Origin: Alicyclobacillus fructus
GTDB lineage: Bacteria; Bacillota; Bacilli; Alicyclobacillales; Alicyclobacillaceae
Assembly (NCBI RefSeq): GCF_017329605.1
Contig: NZ_JAFMTY010000007.1
Span: 1 to 64,000 of the forward strand
Direction of reading: 5' to 3'
Length of the DNA: 64,000 nt
In this document: positions 15,675 through 23,936 of the stretch, piece by piece
How positions within the stretch are numbered: the stretch's first letter is position 1
How the letters are laid out: every line of letters begins with the position of its first letter
Notes under the pieces: model-generated
Databases searched by the model: none
What the model was told of the DNA's origin: nothing
The model's input: only the letters and a program-made list of their open reading frames with translations
Program-made: the position numbers and the translations under genes

Positions 15675-16615
15675 TGCGGGTGTACCTGGCATTGGGGGAC
15701 GCCGCCGCGGAAGCGTGGATTCGTGCCACGCTTCCCTCGGTGGAGTGGGTGGACGACTTCGACGGTGCAGACCTGGCGCTCGTGACCCAATTGGCATCGG
15801 CCAAGGCGGCGCTGCAGGCACGGGTGCCTGTGAAACTGGTGGCGGGGACCCAGCAGATCGCCCGGAAGGCACGGCGACTCGGGCTTTCGGATGATCGCGT
15901 GATGGTGGTGCCGGTTCTCGATCGGCTGACGGCGGCGCATGTGCTTGCGTTTATGGTGCGCGATCTGGAGGCTCCGCCTGTCCGCTATACACCCGCGCCG
16001 TTCAAGGTGCAGGTGGTGTCGAGCCGACAGGCAGGCGGGACGTTTCTGGCCTGGAACCTGTTCCACGTGCTTGTGTCTCGCGGAGTGAAAGCGAAACTTC
16101 TCAGCGCTTCCAGTGCCAGCCCGCTGGCGACGTGGGTATCGCCGCCTTACCGAGACATGGTGTTCGGCGCTATCGAGGCGGGTGGCGGAGAGGTCTGGGT
16201 GATCGACACGTCCGACACCACGGTGCAGCTCGATGTGGACGCCGTGATCCTGGTGCAGGATTGCGATCCCGCGAAGGCCCTTCCTGCACTGAACGATGAC
16301 ACGTATTGGCTCGTAGTGAACCGCGTGCCGTACGGGCTTGAAGTGGGTTCGGAAGCGCACATGGTCATCCCCGATTTTGGCGCAGCGGCATATGAGGCCA
16401 TGACGACCGGGGTTCCCGTGGCGGCCAAGCATGCGTCGTTTGCCTCGGCCTTGTGGGAACTCTGGCTTGCCATCGATCAGTACGAACGCCACATCCGACT
16501 CGAAGTTGCACTAGAACACGAAGAAGCTGCTCCTGAAGCCCACGTGGGTTTTGTCATGGACGATGAAACGGCCGACGGCGAAGCCGAACCCGTCGGCTTC
16601 GTCTTGGATGAGTAA
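15674..16615 (+). CDS. CpaE/TadZ-like protein lacking a canonical P-loop
   Basis: A 313-residue protein. An N-terminal receiver-like part (about 1-95) precedes a MinD/ParA-like fold. At the expected nucleotide site it reads VVSSRQAGGTFLAWNLFHVL, where ParA proteins have KGGVGKTT, so both the signature Lys and P-loop Lys are missing. Later strands are kept (VWVIDTSD, AVILVQDCD, WLVVNRV). The C-terminus is very acidic. TadZ/CpaE proteins place the Tad pilus at a cell site, and this copy may be a non-ATPase partner of the two genes at 16634 and 20524. Confidence 0.6.
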   Translation: MRVYLALGDAAAEAWIRATLPSVEWVDDFDGADLALVTQLASAKAALQARVPVKLVAGTQQIARKARRLGLSDDRVMVVPVLDRLTAAHVLAFMVRDLEAPPVRYTPAPFKVQVVSSRQAGGTFLAWNLFHVLVSRGVKAKLLSASSASPLATWVSPPYRDMVFGAIEAGGGEVWVIDTSDTTVQLDVDAVILVQDCDPAKALPALNDDTYWLVVNRVPYGLEVGSEAHMVIPDFGAAAYEAMTTGVPVAAKHASFASALWELWLAIDQYERHIRLEVALEHEEAAPEAHVGFVMDDETADGEAEPVGFVLDE

Positions 16616-16633
16616 GGGGGGTGAAGGGACCTC

Positions 16634-17863
16634 ATGCTGGCGCTTCTTTGTGCGAACGGAGCGGAGGAGATCCTGGCGCAGTGCGAGGGGATCTTGGAGA
16701 TTCGGCTCATGACAGCGATGAGCGAGTTACGGAAGTACGCGGCCACAGGGTATGTGGATGGGATCTTGGTGGACGCCAGGCTGGGTGTGACCGCCGCCAT
16801 ACGCGAGCGGTTGCCCCAGATCCCGGTGCACGAATTCACCGTGCCGTTTGATCTGGCGGCGGTCATGCGCTGGGAGGAGCAACTGCGCACGCAGAGGAGC
16901 GCGCCCCTGGACTCGTCATCTGTTCCAGAGACGACGGTGACGAAAACTTCGGGGCCTGCGCCCTCTGTGCCTACGCCGCCCGCGTCGGAGGATCCACCGC
17001 AACCGAGTGTCCAACCAATGGCCGCTCCTCAAGTCGAGCGTCCGGTGACGCCAACCGTGTCCGAACCGTCTGTGTCGCCTCACAATCCAGTCGAAGCGCT
17101 TCGGCACACGTCGACGCCCGTCGTGCGCCGACGCACCGTGCCCGTGCTCATGCTGGACAGTCCCAAGGGTGGCGCGGGGCGCTCGACGCTCGGCGCGCAC
17201 ACCGCGTATTACGCCGCGTTGCGCGGGAAGCGCGTCGCGGTGATTGACCTTGACGTCAACGGCGACATCGCGCAAAAGTTCGGCTTTGCCGATGCCGAGG
17301 ATGTGCGCGGTTGGCGCGGCGGATCGGTGGAGGAGGCCGTGCGAGATGGGGTGTGTTTATTGCACGAGTCCGGACTTCACATCTTCCCGTCGCCGCAAAG
17401 CCCGGAGGTGGTGCTCCAGTCCCCGGAGGATGCGGAGTATCTGGTGAACCTGTGCCTCGAAGAGATGGATACGGTACTGCTTGACATGCCGCAGGGCTGG
17501 ACCCCGATCCATCAGGCGGTGTTGCCGTATACCACGAAAGTCATGCTGGTGGTCAACCCCGCCGTCGACCAGTTAGCCAGAATCCAGGAACATGCGGACA
17601 AACTCGCATTCTCGGGGCTGGATGCGTCTGTGGTCTCAGCCTTCGTGAACAAGTCCAAGCGTGTGCGGGCGGATGAACGCGCCATGCGGCAGTATCTGAC
17701 GCCCTACACGGTGCGCGCCGTGGTTCCGTTTGACCCCACGATCGACAAGCGAGGGGGTCTGAACGGAAAGCGCATTGTGCAGGCGATGAAGCCGTTTTGG
17801 GATGAAGTGTTCGAGTTTTCTCCGATCAAGGCCAAGCGGCGCTGGTTTGGCATCCGCGCCTGA
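16634..17863 (+). CDS. CpaE/TadZ-like ParA-family ATPase
   Basis: A 409-residue protein: an N-terminal receiver-like domain (about 1-85), a Pro/Ser/Thr-rich linker (about 90-165), then a ParA/MinD domain. The P-loop reads DSPKGGAGRSTLGAHTA: the deviant-Walker signature Lys is kept, but the usual GKS/T Lys is Arg. Then come VAVIDLDVNGDIAQKFGF (switch I), TVLLDMPQGW (Walker B) and KVMLVVNPAVDQLARI. It probably helps localise the pilus. It follows the P-loop-less copy by 18 bases. Confidence 0.65.
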   Translation: MLALLCANGAEEILAQCEGILEIRLMTAMSELRKYAATGYVDGILVDARLGVTAAIRERLPQIPVHEFTVPFDLAAVMRWEEQLRTQRSAPLDSSSVPETTVTKTSGPAPSVPTPPASEDPPQPSVQPMAAPQVERPVTPTVSEPSVSPHNPVEALRHTSTPVVRRRTVPVLMLDSPKGGAGRSTLGAHTAYYAALRGKRVAVIDLDVNGDIAQKFGFADAEDVRGWRGGSVEEAVRDGVCLLHESGLHIFPSPQSPEVVLQSPEDAEYLVNLCLEEMDTVLLDMPQGWTPIHQAVLPYTTKVMLVVNPAVDQLARIQEHADKLAFSGLDASVVSAFVNKSKRVRADERAMRQYLTPYTVRAVVPFDPTIDKRGGLNGKRIVQAMKPFWDEVFEFSPIKAKRRWFGIRA

Positions 17864-17901
17864 TGCCATCCAGTCCTCATGAAGATAGGGAGGGGTGAAC
17901 C

Positions 17902-18399
17902 GTGAAACGGACGGTCCTCGGTGCATGGATCGGTGGAGCGTTGTGCTTGGCGTTTGCGCCCGTCGTAAGTGCACAAACGGTCCAAAGCAACACGGTAACG
18001 GTCACGGCGGGGCATTACGTCCAGACCGGCACCGAACAGGTTCCCCAAACGGTCACCGTGCCTGAGCAACAATGTCAGACGGTCACCGTGCCGGAAGTGG
18101 CTACGTATCAGACGCAGAATATCGAGTTTTATCAGATGGACTGGAACACAATGGTTATTGGCCCGCTGGAATTTTCCGGCCCTGTCACGTGGTCAAGCGG
18201 TGAATATCCAAACGGCTGCATCGCGTATCGCGACATGACGAATCAGACACAGACGGGATATTGTGCCCCAATAGGGACGATTACGACCTATACAGCGACA
18301 GACTATGTCACCCAACAGCAATGCCAGACGGTGTACGTGCAACAAACGCAATATGTGACCCAACCAACCTACACGTGGGTTCCCACGAGTGTTTCCTAA
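17902..18399 (+). CDS. Secreted repeat protein with QQCQTV motifs
   Basis: A 165-residue protein from GTG 17902 with a clear signal peptide (MKRTVLGAWIGGALCLAFAPVVSAQT, cut after VSA). The mature part is almost only Thr, Val, Gln and Tyr in beta-like strands, with TVTVPEQQCQTVTVPE, then YVTQQQCQTVYVQQTQYVTQ. Two QQCQTV units place single Cys residues that could form a disulfide, together with two Cys between them. It was not recognised as a known family. It lies between the ATPase and the ParM-like gene and may coat the pilus or cell surface. Confidence 0.5.
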   Translation: MKRTVLGAWIGGALCLAFAPVVSAQTVQSNTVTVTAGHYVQTGTEQVPQTVTVPEQQCQTVTVPEVATYQTQNIEFYQMDWNTMVIGPLEFSGPVTWSSGEYPNGCIAYRDMTNQTQTGYCAPIGTITTYTATDYVTQQQCQTVYVQQTQYVTQPTYTWVPTSVS

Positions 18400-18420
18400 A
18401 ACGGGAAGGAGAGAAACGGC

Positions 18421-19431
18421 ATGATCGTCGGCGTGGATCTGGGGTACGGCTGGATCAAGGCCACGAACGGGGAGCGTTTCGTGCGCTTCCCGGCTTTGGT
18501 GTGCGATGCGCACGATCTCCTCATGCGCGACGTCTTCCAGGCACCGGAGTATGAAGCGCACCTCGAAACGGCATCTGGCGCTCGGCGGGTGTTTGTCGGG
18601 GAACTGGCGCGGCGCGAAGGGGTGACGGCGCTCAATCTGGCAACGAAGAAGTACGAGGACGCGGATACGGAGGCCCTGTGGCTGGTGACGCTCGCACTCC
18701 TGGCGCAGGAAGGAGAGCCGCTGCATGTCGTGACCGGCCTGCCGCTCGCGCACTTCGAATCGCAACGGGAAGCGTTGAAGGAGCGCCTGCTGCACCTGCG
18801 CGGACGAGTGACCGTGCAGGATCGAACCATGGAGGTCGCGCCGCAAAGCGTGCGCGTGATCCCGCAGGCAATGGGCGCGATGATCGGCACTCTGCTCGAT
18901 CCGGTCACGATGGAGCTCCGCAATCCGGCCTGGATCGAGCAAGGAGGCTATCTGTTGCTGGTGGACGTGGGCACGCGCACCACGGGCTTTGTCACGTTTG
19001 AAACGCAACCGGAGCTGCGGCTGGTGAGCCGCTTGTCGGATTCTGTGGACGTCGGGGTGCACGACTTGTATTTGGCGCTGGCTGGAGTCTTCCGTCAGCG
19101 CACGGGAGAAACGCCGTCACTCTCCGATCCTCTCTACGATGAACTCTACGCGCGCGGCGAGGTGTACTACGGCGGGCACACGGTCTCGGTGGAACCGGAG
19201 CGGTCGAAGCACATCGAGCGCATGGGGCAGCTCATCGCGCGGCGCATCCAAGAGCATCTGGGGGCGGATGGGTTGAAGCGCATCCACACGGTGTTCCTTG
19301 CGGGCGGTGGGTATCGCATGGCGCAGGGCGTGTTGCAACGGATGTTCCCGCACGTCCATCTGGTGCCGGACCCGCAAATGGCAAACGCCGAAGGCTATCG
19401 GCTCTACGGCTTGGCGCGGATCGGAGGGTGA
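18421..19431 (+). CDS. ParM/Alp-like actin-family protein
   Basis: A 336-residue protein. It opens MIVGVDLGYGWIKATNGE (phosphate 1 loop), has LHVVTGLPLAHF, VIPQAMGAMIG, then LLLVDVGTRTTGFVTF (phosphate 2 loop) and TVFLAGGGYRM (adenosine loop). This order is the ASKHA pattern of ParM/StbA/Alp plasmid actins. Such filaments push plasmid copies apart. It has no obvious ParR next to it, and it sits inside the pilus cluster, so a PilM-like role in the pilus is the alternative. Confidence 0.7.
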   Translation: MIVGVDLGYGWIKATNGERFVRFPALVCDAHDLLMRDVFQAPEYEAHLETASGARRVFVGELARREGVTALNLATKKYEDADTEALWLVTLALLAQEGEPLHVVTGLPLAHFESQREALKERLLHLRGRVTVQDRTMEVAPQSVRVIPQAMGAMIGTLLDPVTMELRNPAWIEQGGYLLLVDVGTRTTGFVTFETQPELRLVSRLSDSVDVGVHDLYLALAGVFRQRTGETPSLSDPLYDELYARGEVYYGGHTVSVEPERSKHIERMGQLIARRIQEHLGADGLKRIHTVFLAGGGYRMAQGVLQRMFPHVHLVPDPQMANAEGYRLYGLARIGG

Positions 19432-19437
19432 GGACAC

Positions 19438-20043
19438 ATGACACTGCGAAAGCAATCGATTGTGCGCATTCCAGGACACGAACTGTATGGATACGAACTG
19501 CTATTGGCACACCCCAAAGACACGCTGGGCCTGATGGCGGAGGCGGGACTCCTCGGGGATCTCGACCGGTACATCCTCGAAACAGCGCGAAGCCTCGCCA
19601 AGACGGAGCGCACTCGCATCTTCGTCAACGCGACGTCGGAGCTCCTCTCGAAACAGCACCTGCCGTTTTCAGAATGCGACGATCTCTCAGGCGTCGTGCT
19701 GGAGATCACCGAGCGCAGCCGCCTCGATATGGAGGCGGTTGCTGCGTATTTGGCCCCGTTTCGCGCGCGCGGGCTGGAGGTGGCGCTCGATGATTTCGGC
19801 ACCGGTTTTAACGGGCTGTCGCGCTGGGGCACGCTGCGCCCGGATTACATCAAAGTCGCCCTGACGAACGAGATGGCGCACTTTTTTCCCTTGTTGCGGC
19901 GCGCGGCGGAAGAGCTTGAAGCCACCATCATCGCGGAGCGCGTGGAGACGCCGGGGCAGGAGCGTTGGCTACGGGAACTCGGGATCGGGTTCGGCCAGGG
20001 ATTTCTGTACGGGAAGCCGACGCCCGTGGTGACGGCCTCATGA
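19438..20043 (+). CDS. EAL-domain cyclic-di-GMP phosphodiesterase
   Basis: A 201-residue protein with a single EAL domain: YGYELLLAHP (ELL in place of EAL), IFVNATSELL, VVLEITERS, ALDDFGTGFNGLSRW, PDYIKV, IIAERVET and GIGFGQGFLYGKP. The metal and substrate residues (Glu, Asn, Glu, DD, Lys, Glu, Gln) all appear present, so it may be active; the shortened form could also be a c-di-GMP sensor. It overlaps the next gene by 4 bases and is inside the pilus operon, tying c-di-GMP to pilus control. Confidence 0.8.
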   Translation: MTLRKQSIVRIPGHELYGYELLLAHPKDTLGLMAEAGLLGDLDRYILETARSLAKTERTRIFVNATSELLSKQHLPFSECDDLSGVVLEITERSRLDMEAVAAYLAPFRARGLEVALDDFGTGFNGLSRWGTLRPDYIKVALTNEMAHFFPLLRRAAEELEATIIAERVETPGQERWLRELGIGFGQGFLYGKPTPVVTAS

Positions 20044-20540
20044 AGATCGTCGGGTTTGCGGGATTCGCGAAAAGCTTTTTGGCCTGGAACCTCGCGGGTG
20101 CCGTCGAGTCGAGCGTGATCTACGCCGACCCTCGCGCGCCGTATCGCGTCTGGAATCGCCATATCCGCATCTACGAGCACTGGCTCGACGTCAAACGCCT
20201 GCAACCGTCGCCTGCCTTGGTGTGCGTGGATCACGAGGAGTCCGACGTGACGCCGGAAGTCGTGGTGTACGGCGTGACACCGGATTTGGCGCGCGTGCAA
20301 GCCGCCATGCGCACCTTGCAACAGGCGTCGCGCCCCACCGTGTTGGTGCTTGTGGGCTACGAAGACACCGGGGTGCCGTGGATTTTCCCGGCTGAATTTC
20401 GACCGACGCTCATCCTCCCGTGGGACATGCGTCAAGCCACCTGCGCGCTGGTCGGGGCGCCGCTGACACGCCGCGATCCAGCGTGGCGGGTCAAGTTCGA
20501 GACGTTGTGGAGGGAGATCCAACATGTGGCTTCTATGTGA
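20040..20540 (+). CDS. Short ParA/CpaE-like protein with a degenerate P-loop
   Basis: A 166-residue protein from ATG 20040. It starts MKIVGFAGFAKSFLAWNLAG, which looks like a ParA N-terminus with the P-loop altered, then SSVIYADPRAP in place of the switch. It ends far sooner than a full ParA. The phrase SFLAWNL is close to TFLAWNL of the P-loop-less protein at 15674, so these two are likely related. It overlaps the EAL gene by 4 and the full ATPase by 17 bases, and is perhaps a regulatory subunit. Confidence 0.45.
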   Translation: MKIVGFAGFAKSFLAWNLAGAVESSVIYADPRAPYRVWNRHIRIYEHWLDVKRLQPSPALVCVDHEESDVTPEVVVYGVTPDLARVQAAMRTLQQASRPTVLVLVGYEDTGVPWIFPAEFRPTLILPWDMRQATCALVGAPLTRRDPAWRVKFETLWREIQHVASM

Positions 20541-21690
20541 CCACGACCCGATTCGCGGCGAGCGGTTGCACCGATACCTGGACAAGCAGAACGTCCCTTC
20601 GCAGATCGCCACCAAGGAAGACGAGATCCCGGAGGCGTCCTCCGCGTACAAGCTCGCCTTGTTTCTGGGTGAGTGGAATCCGGCGACGGTGCGGCGCGTG
20701 AAAGAGACGCTGGGGGTCTCGGTCCTCTACTGCACCGCCGAGAACGTGCGCCCGGAACGGTTTGAGGAACTGCGGCAACAGGGGTATGACGACGTGGTAC
20801 CGTACCCGCCGGCCGTCGATTACGTGCGGCACTGGGAGCGCACGGCCTCAGACGAGGAACGTGGCGGAACCACCGCGCTCGAAAAGCTCGTGGCGGGGCG
20901 GCGCAAACGCTCCTATACGGAACTTCGTGAAACCGCGCCGTTCGCGCCGCCGCCTACGCCGATCACGCGGAAGGCGAAGGTGATTTGCATCACGGGGGTC
21001 AAGGGCGGAGTCGGCAAGACGACCACGGCTGTCCTCCTCGCCAATGCGCTGGTGGCGAAAGGTAAGCGGATTGTGGTGGCGGAGCTCGACCCTTACGGGA
21101 ATCTTGCCAATCTGTTCCGCCTGGAGCGCACGGTCACGGCGGATCGGTATGAGACTTTGCCGGATGCGCTCACCGAGCCCGAGTTGGAGCAAAACATGCT
21201 CAGGACCCCAGCGGGATGGTGGCTTATTCCCAAAGGGGATCGACCGCTTGGGTTGAGCAAAGACGGCGTATCCCGGCTGATCCACTTGGTGGGGATGTAC
21301 GCCGACGTTCTGATCGTGGACACGCATGCCGGGCACCTCGTTTCCACGGTCATCGCCATGCGCGAGGCGGATGTGGTGTTGGGGATCACGACGACCGACC
21401 GCACGACGTGGACGGGTCTACGCGCCTTTCTCCAAATGAGTGAGCGCCCGGCCTATCTCGTGCTGAACCGCGTCCGGGAACGCCCGCGTAAAGCGGTGTC
21501 TGTGGGCGCGTTTTTACAGCGGGAAATCGGCTTTCGGGTTGCGGCCATCGTCCACGAAGACGACACGCTCTATCGCCGGGTACAACAGGGTTTGACGCCG
21601 CTTGGCTCCCGGAAGACCAACGCTAAGATCCATCAACTTGTGAACACGCTCTCGATCACCTCAAAGGAGGCGAAACCTCGTGAAGCGTAG
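20524..21690 (+). CDS. CpaE/TadZ-like ParA-family ATPase with canonical P-loop
   Basis: A 388-residue protein: an N-terminal receiver-like domain (WLLCDHDPIRGERLHRYL, then LGEWNPATVRR), then the ATPase. It has ICITGVKGGVGKTTTAVLLA (about residues 155-175), IVVAELDPYGNLANLF, VLIVDTHAGH and VLGITTTDRTTW. Of the four related proteins in this element, only this one keeps the complete KGGVGKTT. It should bind and hydrolyse ATP at the membrane to place the pilus base. It overlaps the CpaB-like gene by 11 bases. Confidence 0.7.
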   Translation: MWLLCDHDPIRGERLHRYLDKQNVPSQIATKEDEIPEASSAYKLALFLGEWNPATVRRVKETLGVSVLYCTAENVRPERFEELRQQGYDDVVPYPPAVDYVRHWERTASDEERGGTTALEKLVAGRRKRSYTELRETAPFAPPPTPITRKAKVICITGVKGGVGKTTTAVLLANALVAKGKRIVVAELDPYGNLANLFRLERTVTADRYETLPDALTEPELEQNMLRTPAGWWLIPKGDRPLGLSKDGVSRLIHLVGMYADVLIVDTHAGHLVSTVIAMREADVVLGITTTDRTTWTGLRAFLQMSERPAYLVLNRVRERPRKAVSVGAFLQREIGFRVAAIVHEDDTLYRRVQQGLTPLGSRKTNAKIHQLVNTLSITSKEAKPREA

Positions 21691-22519
21691 CGCGTTTTTG
21701 TTGACCGGTGTTGGCCTTGCGTTGGCCGCAGGTGCGCTTTTCGCCGTGGGATATCGTCTGACCACGGCGACGGTGCCGGTCCTCACTGCCAGCACAGCTA
21801 TCCCGGCGGACACTCCCGTGCAGGCGGATGAACTGACCACCACGCGCGTCCCCAGGCACTTCGCGGAACAGGCGGGGCTTATCACTGATCCGCCCTCTGC
21901 ACTCGTCGGACACTATCTGTCGGTCTCGACAGTGCCCGGCGAGCCGATCAGTGCGAACATGATCTCCACGACGAATGATCTGCAGGCCCTCCTCAATCAG
22001 TACACTGCGGCACAACATGAGCAGGGTGTGCTGATGGACTTCACGGCGAATACGGCGCTGGCGAACTTGGTGGAGCCGGGGCAGACGATCGCGATCACCG
22101 TCACGCCCCAGGGACAGGGCGCAGTGCCCCAGCTCTATCCGGTGTATGTGCTGTCGGTGTCGGTGCCGCAGCCAAGCAACAACTCGTCCCTGGGCGGTTC
22201 GTCCTCGTCGTCGAAGGTGATCTATCTCTTCATCCCGATGTCGGAGTATGACGCCGTATCGGCGGCGATCCTGTCGGGAAGCGCCCATGTGGTCTTTCTG
22301 CCGAGCGGCATGACGCTGCCGAACGTGTCATCTCCATCGTCTGCGCCGTCGACATCCACGGGGCCGTCCGCATCGTCGTCCAATACCACCTCCGGGACCA
22401 ATAGCAACCCGACGGCACCCGTCATGCCGGGCAGCACGCACATCTCGACTTCTTCATCGACACCCGCCACGCCGTCGCCATCGGTGCAGCACAAAGCAGT
22501 CCAACCCAAGCACAAATGA
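21680..22519 (+). CDS. CpaB/RcpC-like SAF-domain pilus protein
   Basis: A 279-residue protein from GTG 21680 behind AAAGGAGG. It has an N-terminal helix (FLLTGVGLALAAGALFAVGY), then a SAF-type segment (VLTASTAIPADTPVQADELTTTRVP and VPGEPISANMI), then a beta domain, and a long Ser/Thr/Pro tail ending in KHK. CpaB/RcpC is a periplasm- or wall-side part of Tad pilus assembly. The position just before tadA is the usual Tad order. The low-complexity tail may cross the cell wall. Confidence 0.7.
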   Translation: MKRSAFLLTGVGLALAAGALFAVGYRLTTATVPVLTASTAIPADTPVQADELTTTRVPRHFAEQAGLITDPPSALVGHYLSVSTVPGEPISANMISTTNDLQALLNQYTAAQHEQGVLMDFTANTALANLVEPGQTIAITVTPQGQGAVPQLYPVYVLSVSVPQPSNNSSLGGSSSSSKVIYLFIPMSEYDAVSAAILSGSAHVVFLPSGMTLPNVSSPSSAPSTSTGPSASSSNTTSGTNSNPTAPVMPGSTHISTSSSTPATPSPSVQHKAVQPKHK

Positions 22520-22529
22520 GGTGATTTGC

Positions 22530-23918
22530 ATGTCCGTCAATGTGCGAGACATCGAACAAATCCAGCAGCATATGGAACAGATGCTCAAGGGTGATCCGCG
22601 GGAAGACCAGGAAGGTTTCTACGAGGAAGCCAACCAGTATCATAAGCAACTCATGGAGACCATTCGCCGGAGGCAGGAATGGTGGCGGGATCTCCCGCCC
22701 CGCCGCGCGGCGTATGCGTATCTCGGCAAGGTGGCGGGTGAAGTCGGCATCCCGCCCAAGTACCGCGAGTACGTCATCACGATGGCGCTGAACGATATGT
22801 ACTCGTATGGGAAAATTCAGCATCTTATCGACGATCCGCTGGTCTCCGACATCCAGGTGTATGGAGACCACTTCACGTTCTACACCAAGGCGGGGAAGCG
22901 GCATATCTCCACGGAAGGCTTCATGACGAACGAAGAGGTCTACGCCTTCGTGCAGAAGAAGCTCTCCGGGACGAATTACCGCTTTGATATGACGAACCCG
23001 TCCACCGACGCCATCCTGCCGGACGGATACCGCATGCACGTGGTCGGCGGCCCGGCGGGGTGGACGCTGCCCGAGGACGAAGACGGCAGGCGGCTCGAAA
23101 AGGACTGCCTGATCGTCACCATCCGCAAGCCCCTCCGAAACTTCACCTTGGAGGAGCTGCATGCGCTTCACACCTTTGACGACCTGATCTTGCTCTTCTT
23201 CCAGTGGATGCAGCGCCTGGCTCGCTCGTTTGTTGTGGTCGGCGGTACCGGCTCTTCAAAGTCGACACTGATGGCCGCACTGCTTGGGCTGGTGCCGCGG
23301 GACAGGCTTTCGTGCATCATCGAAGAAATGCCGGAACTCCAGCCGCTTTGCGCCTGGGCAGCCCGATTGTATGAGCGCGCCCCGAACGCGGAAGGCCGGG
23401 GCGCCGTGCGGATGGCGCAGCAGATCGTCAACACCCTGCGGATGATGTTCGATAACGTCTATATCGGTGAGGTGCGCACGACGCCTGTCATCTGGGAGTT
23501 CTTTCAGGCCGCGGCGACCGTCACGTATCAGACGGGCACCACGTTGCACGTGTCGGGCTTCGCGCACGCTGGCGCGGCGATCCGGCGCATGGCGGCGCTT
23601 TTGTCCAGCCACGAGTCTCGGCCCACCCCGGCGATGGTCGGGGATCTCATCACGATGGGCGTGCGCAACATCATCAGCATGCGCTCGGTTCCCGAGAAAG
23701 GCGGCAAGCGCGTGGTCGAAATCGCCGAAGTGCTGCCGTATGAGCCGCGGGAACAGCGCATCCCGTATGTGGTCATTGCGAAGTGGGATCCGCGCACGGA
23801 CACCTGGGCATTCCACGGCATCACGGAGCAGATGGCCGAAGAAGCCCGCCTTCTGGGGCACACGATCGCTGAACTCCCGATCCAGACTCATCCCAACGTG
23901 CAGTACGTGTATCTCTGA
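22530..23918 (+). CDS. TadA/CpaF-type pilus assembly ATPase
   Basis: A 462-residue protein from ATG 22530 (GAGGTGA upstream). The N-terminal domain (about 1-215) precedes the secretion ATPase: VVVGGTGSSKSTLMAALL (Walker A, about 235-250), then CIIEEMPELQPL (Asp-box region), YIGEVRTTPVIWEFFQAA (Walker B) and TTLHVSGFAHAGAAIRR (His box). These mark the VirB11/PilT/TadA superfamily. It powers pilin extension and possibly retraction. It stands between CpaB-like and TadB-like genes, as in tad loci. Confidence 0.8.
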   Translation: MSVNVRDIEQIQQHMEQMLKGDPREDQEGFYEEANQYHKQLMETIRRRQEWWRDLPPRRAAYAYLGKVAGEVGIPPKYREYVITMALNDMYSYGKIQHLIDDPLVSDIQVYGDHFTFYTKAGKRHISTEGFMTNEEVYAFVQKKLSGTNYRFDMTNPSTDAILPDGYRMHVVGGPAGWTLPEDEDGRRLEKDCLIVTIRKPLRNFTLEELHALHTFDDLILLFFQWMQRLARSFVVVGGTGSSKSTLMAALLGLVPRDRLSCIIEEMPELQPLCAWAARLYERAPNAEGRGAVRMAQQIVNTLRMMFDNVYIGEVRTTPVIWEFFQAAATVTYQTGTTLHVSGFAHAGAAIRRMAALLSSHESRPTPAMVGDLITMGVRNIISMRSVPEKGGKRVVEIAEVLPYEPREQRIPYVVIAKWDPRTDTWAFHGITEQMAEEARLLGHTIAELPIQTHPNVQYVYL

Positions 23919-23936
23919 TAGGGAGGAGGCAAAGCC

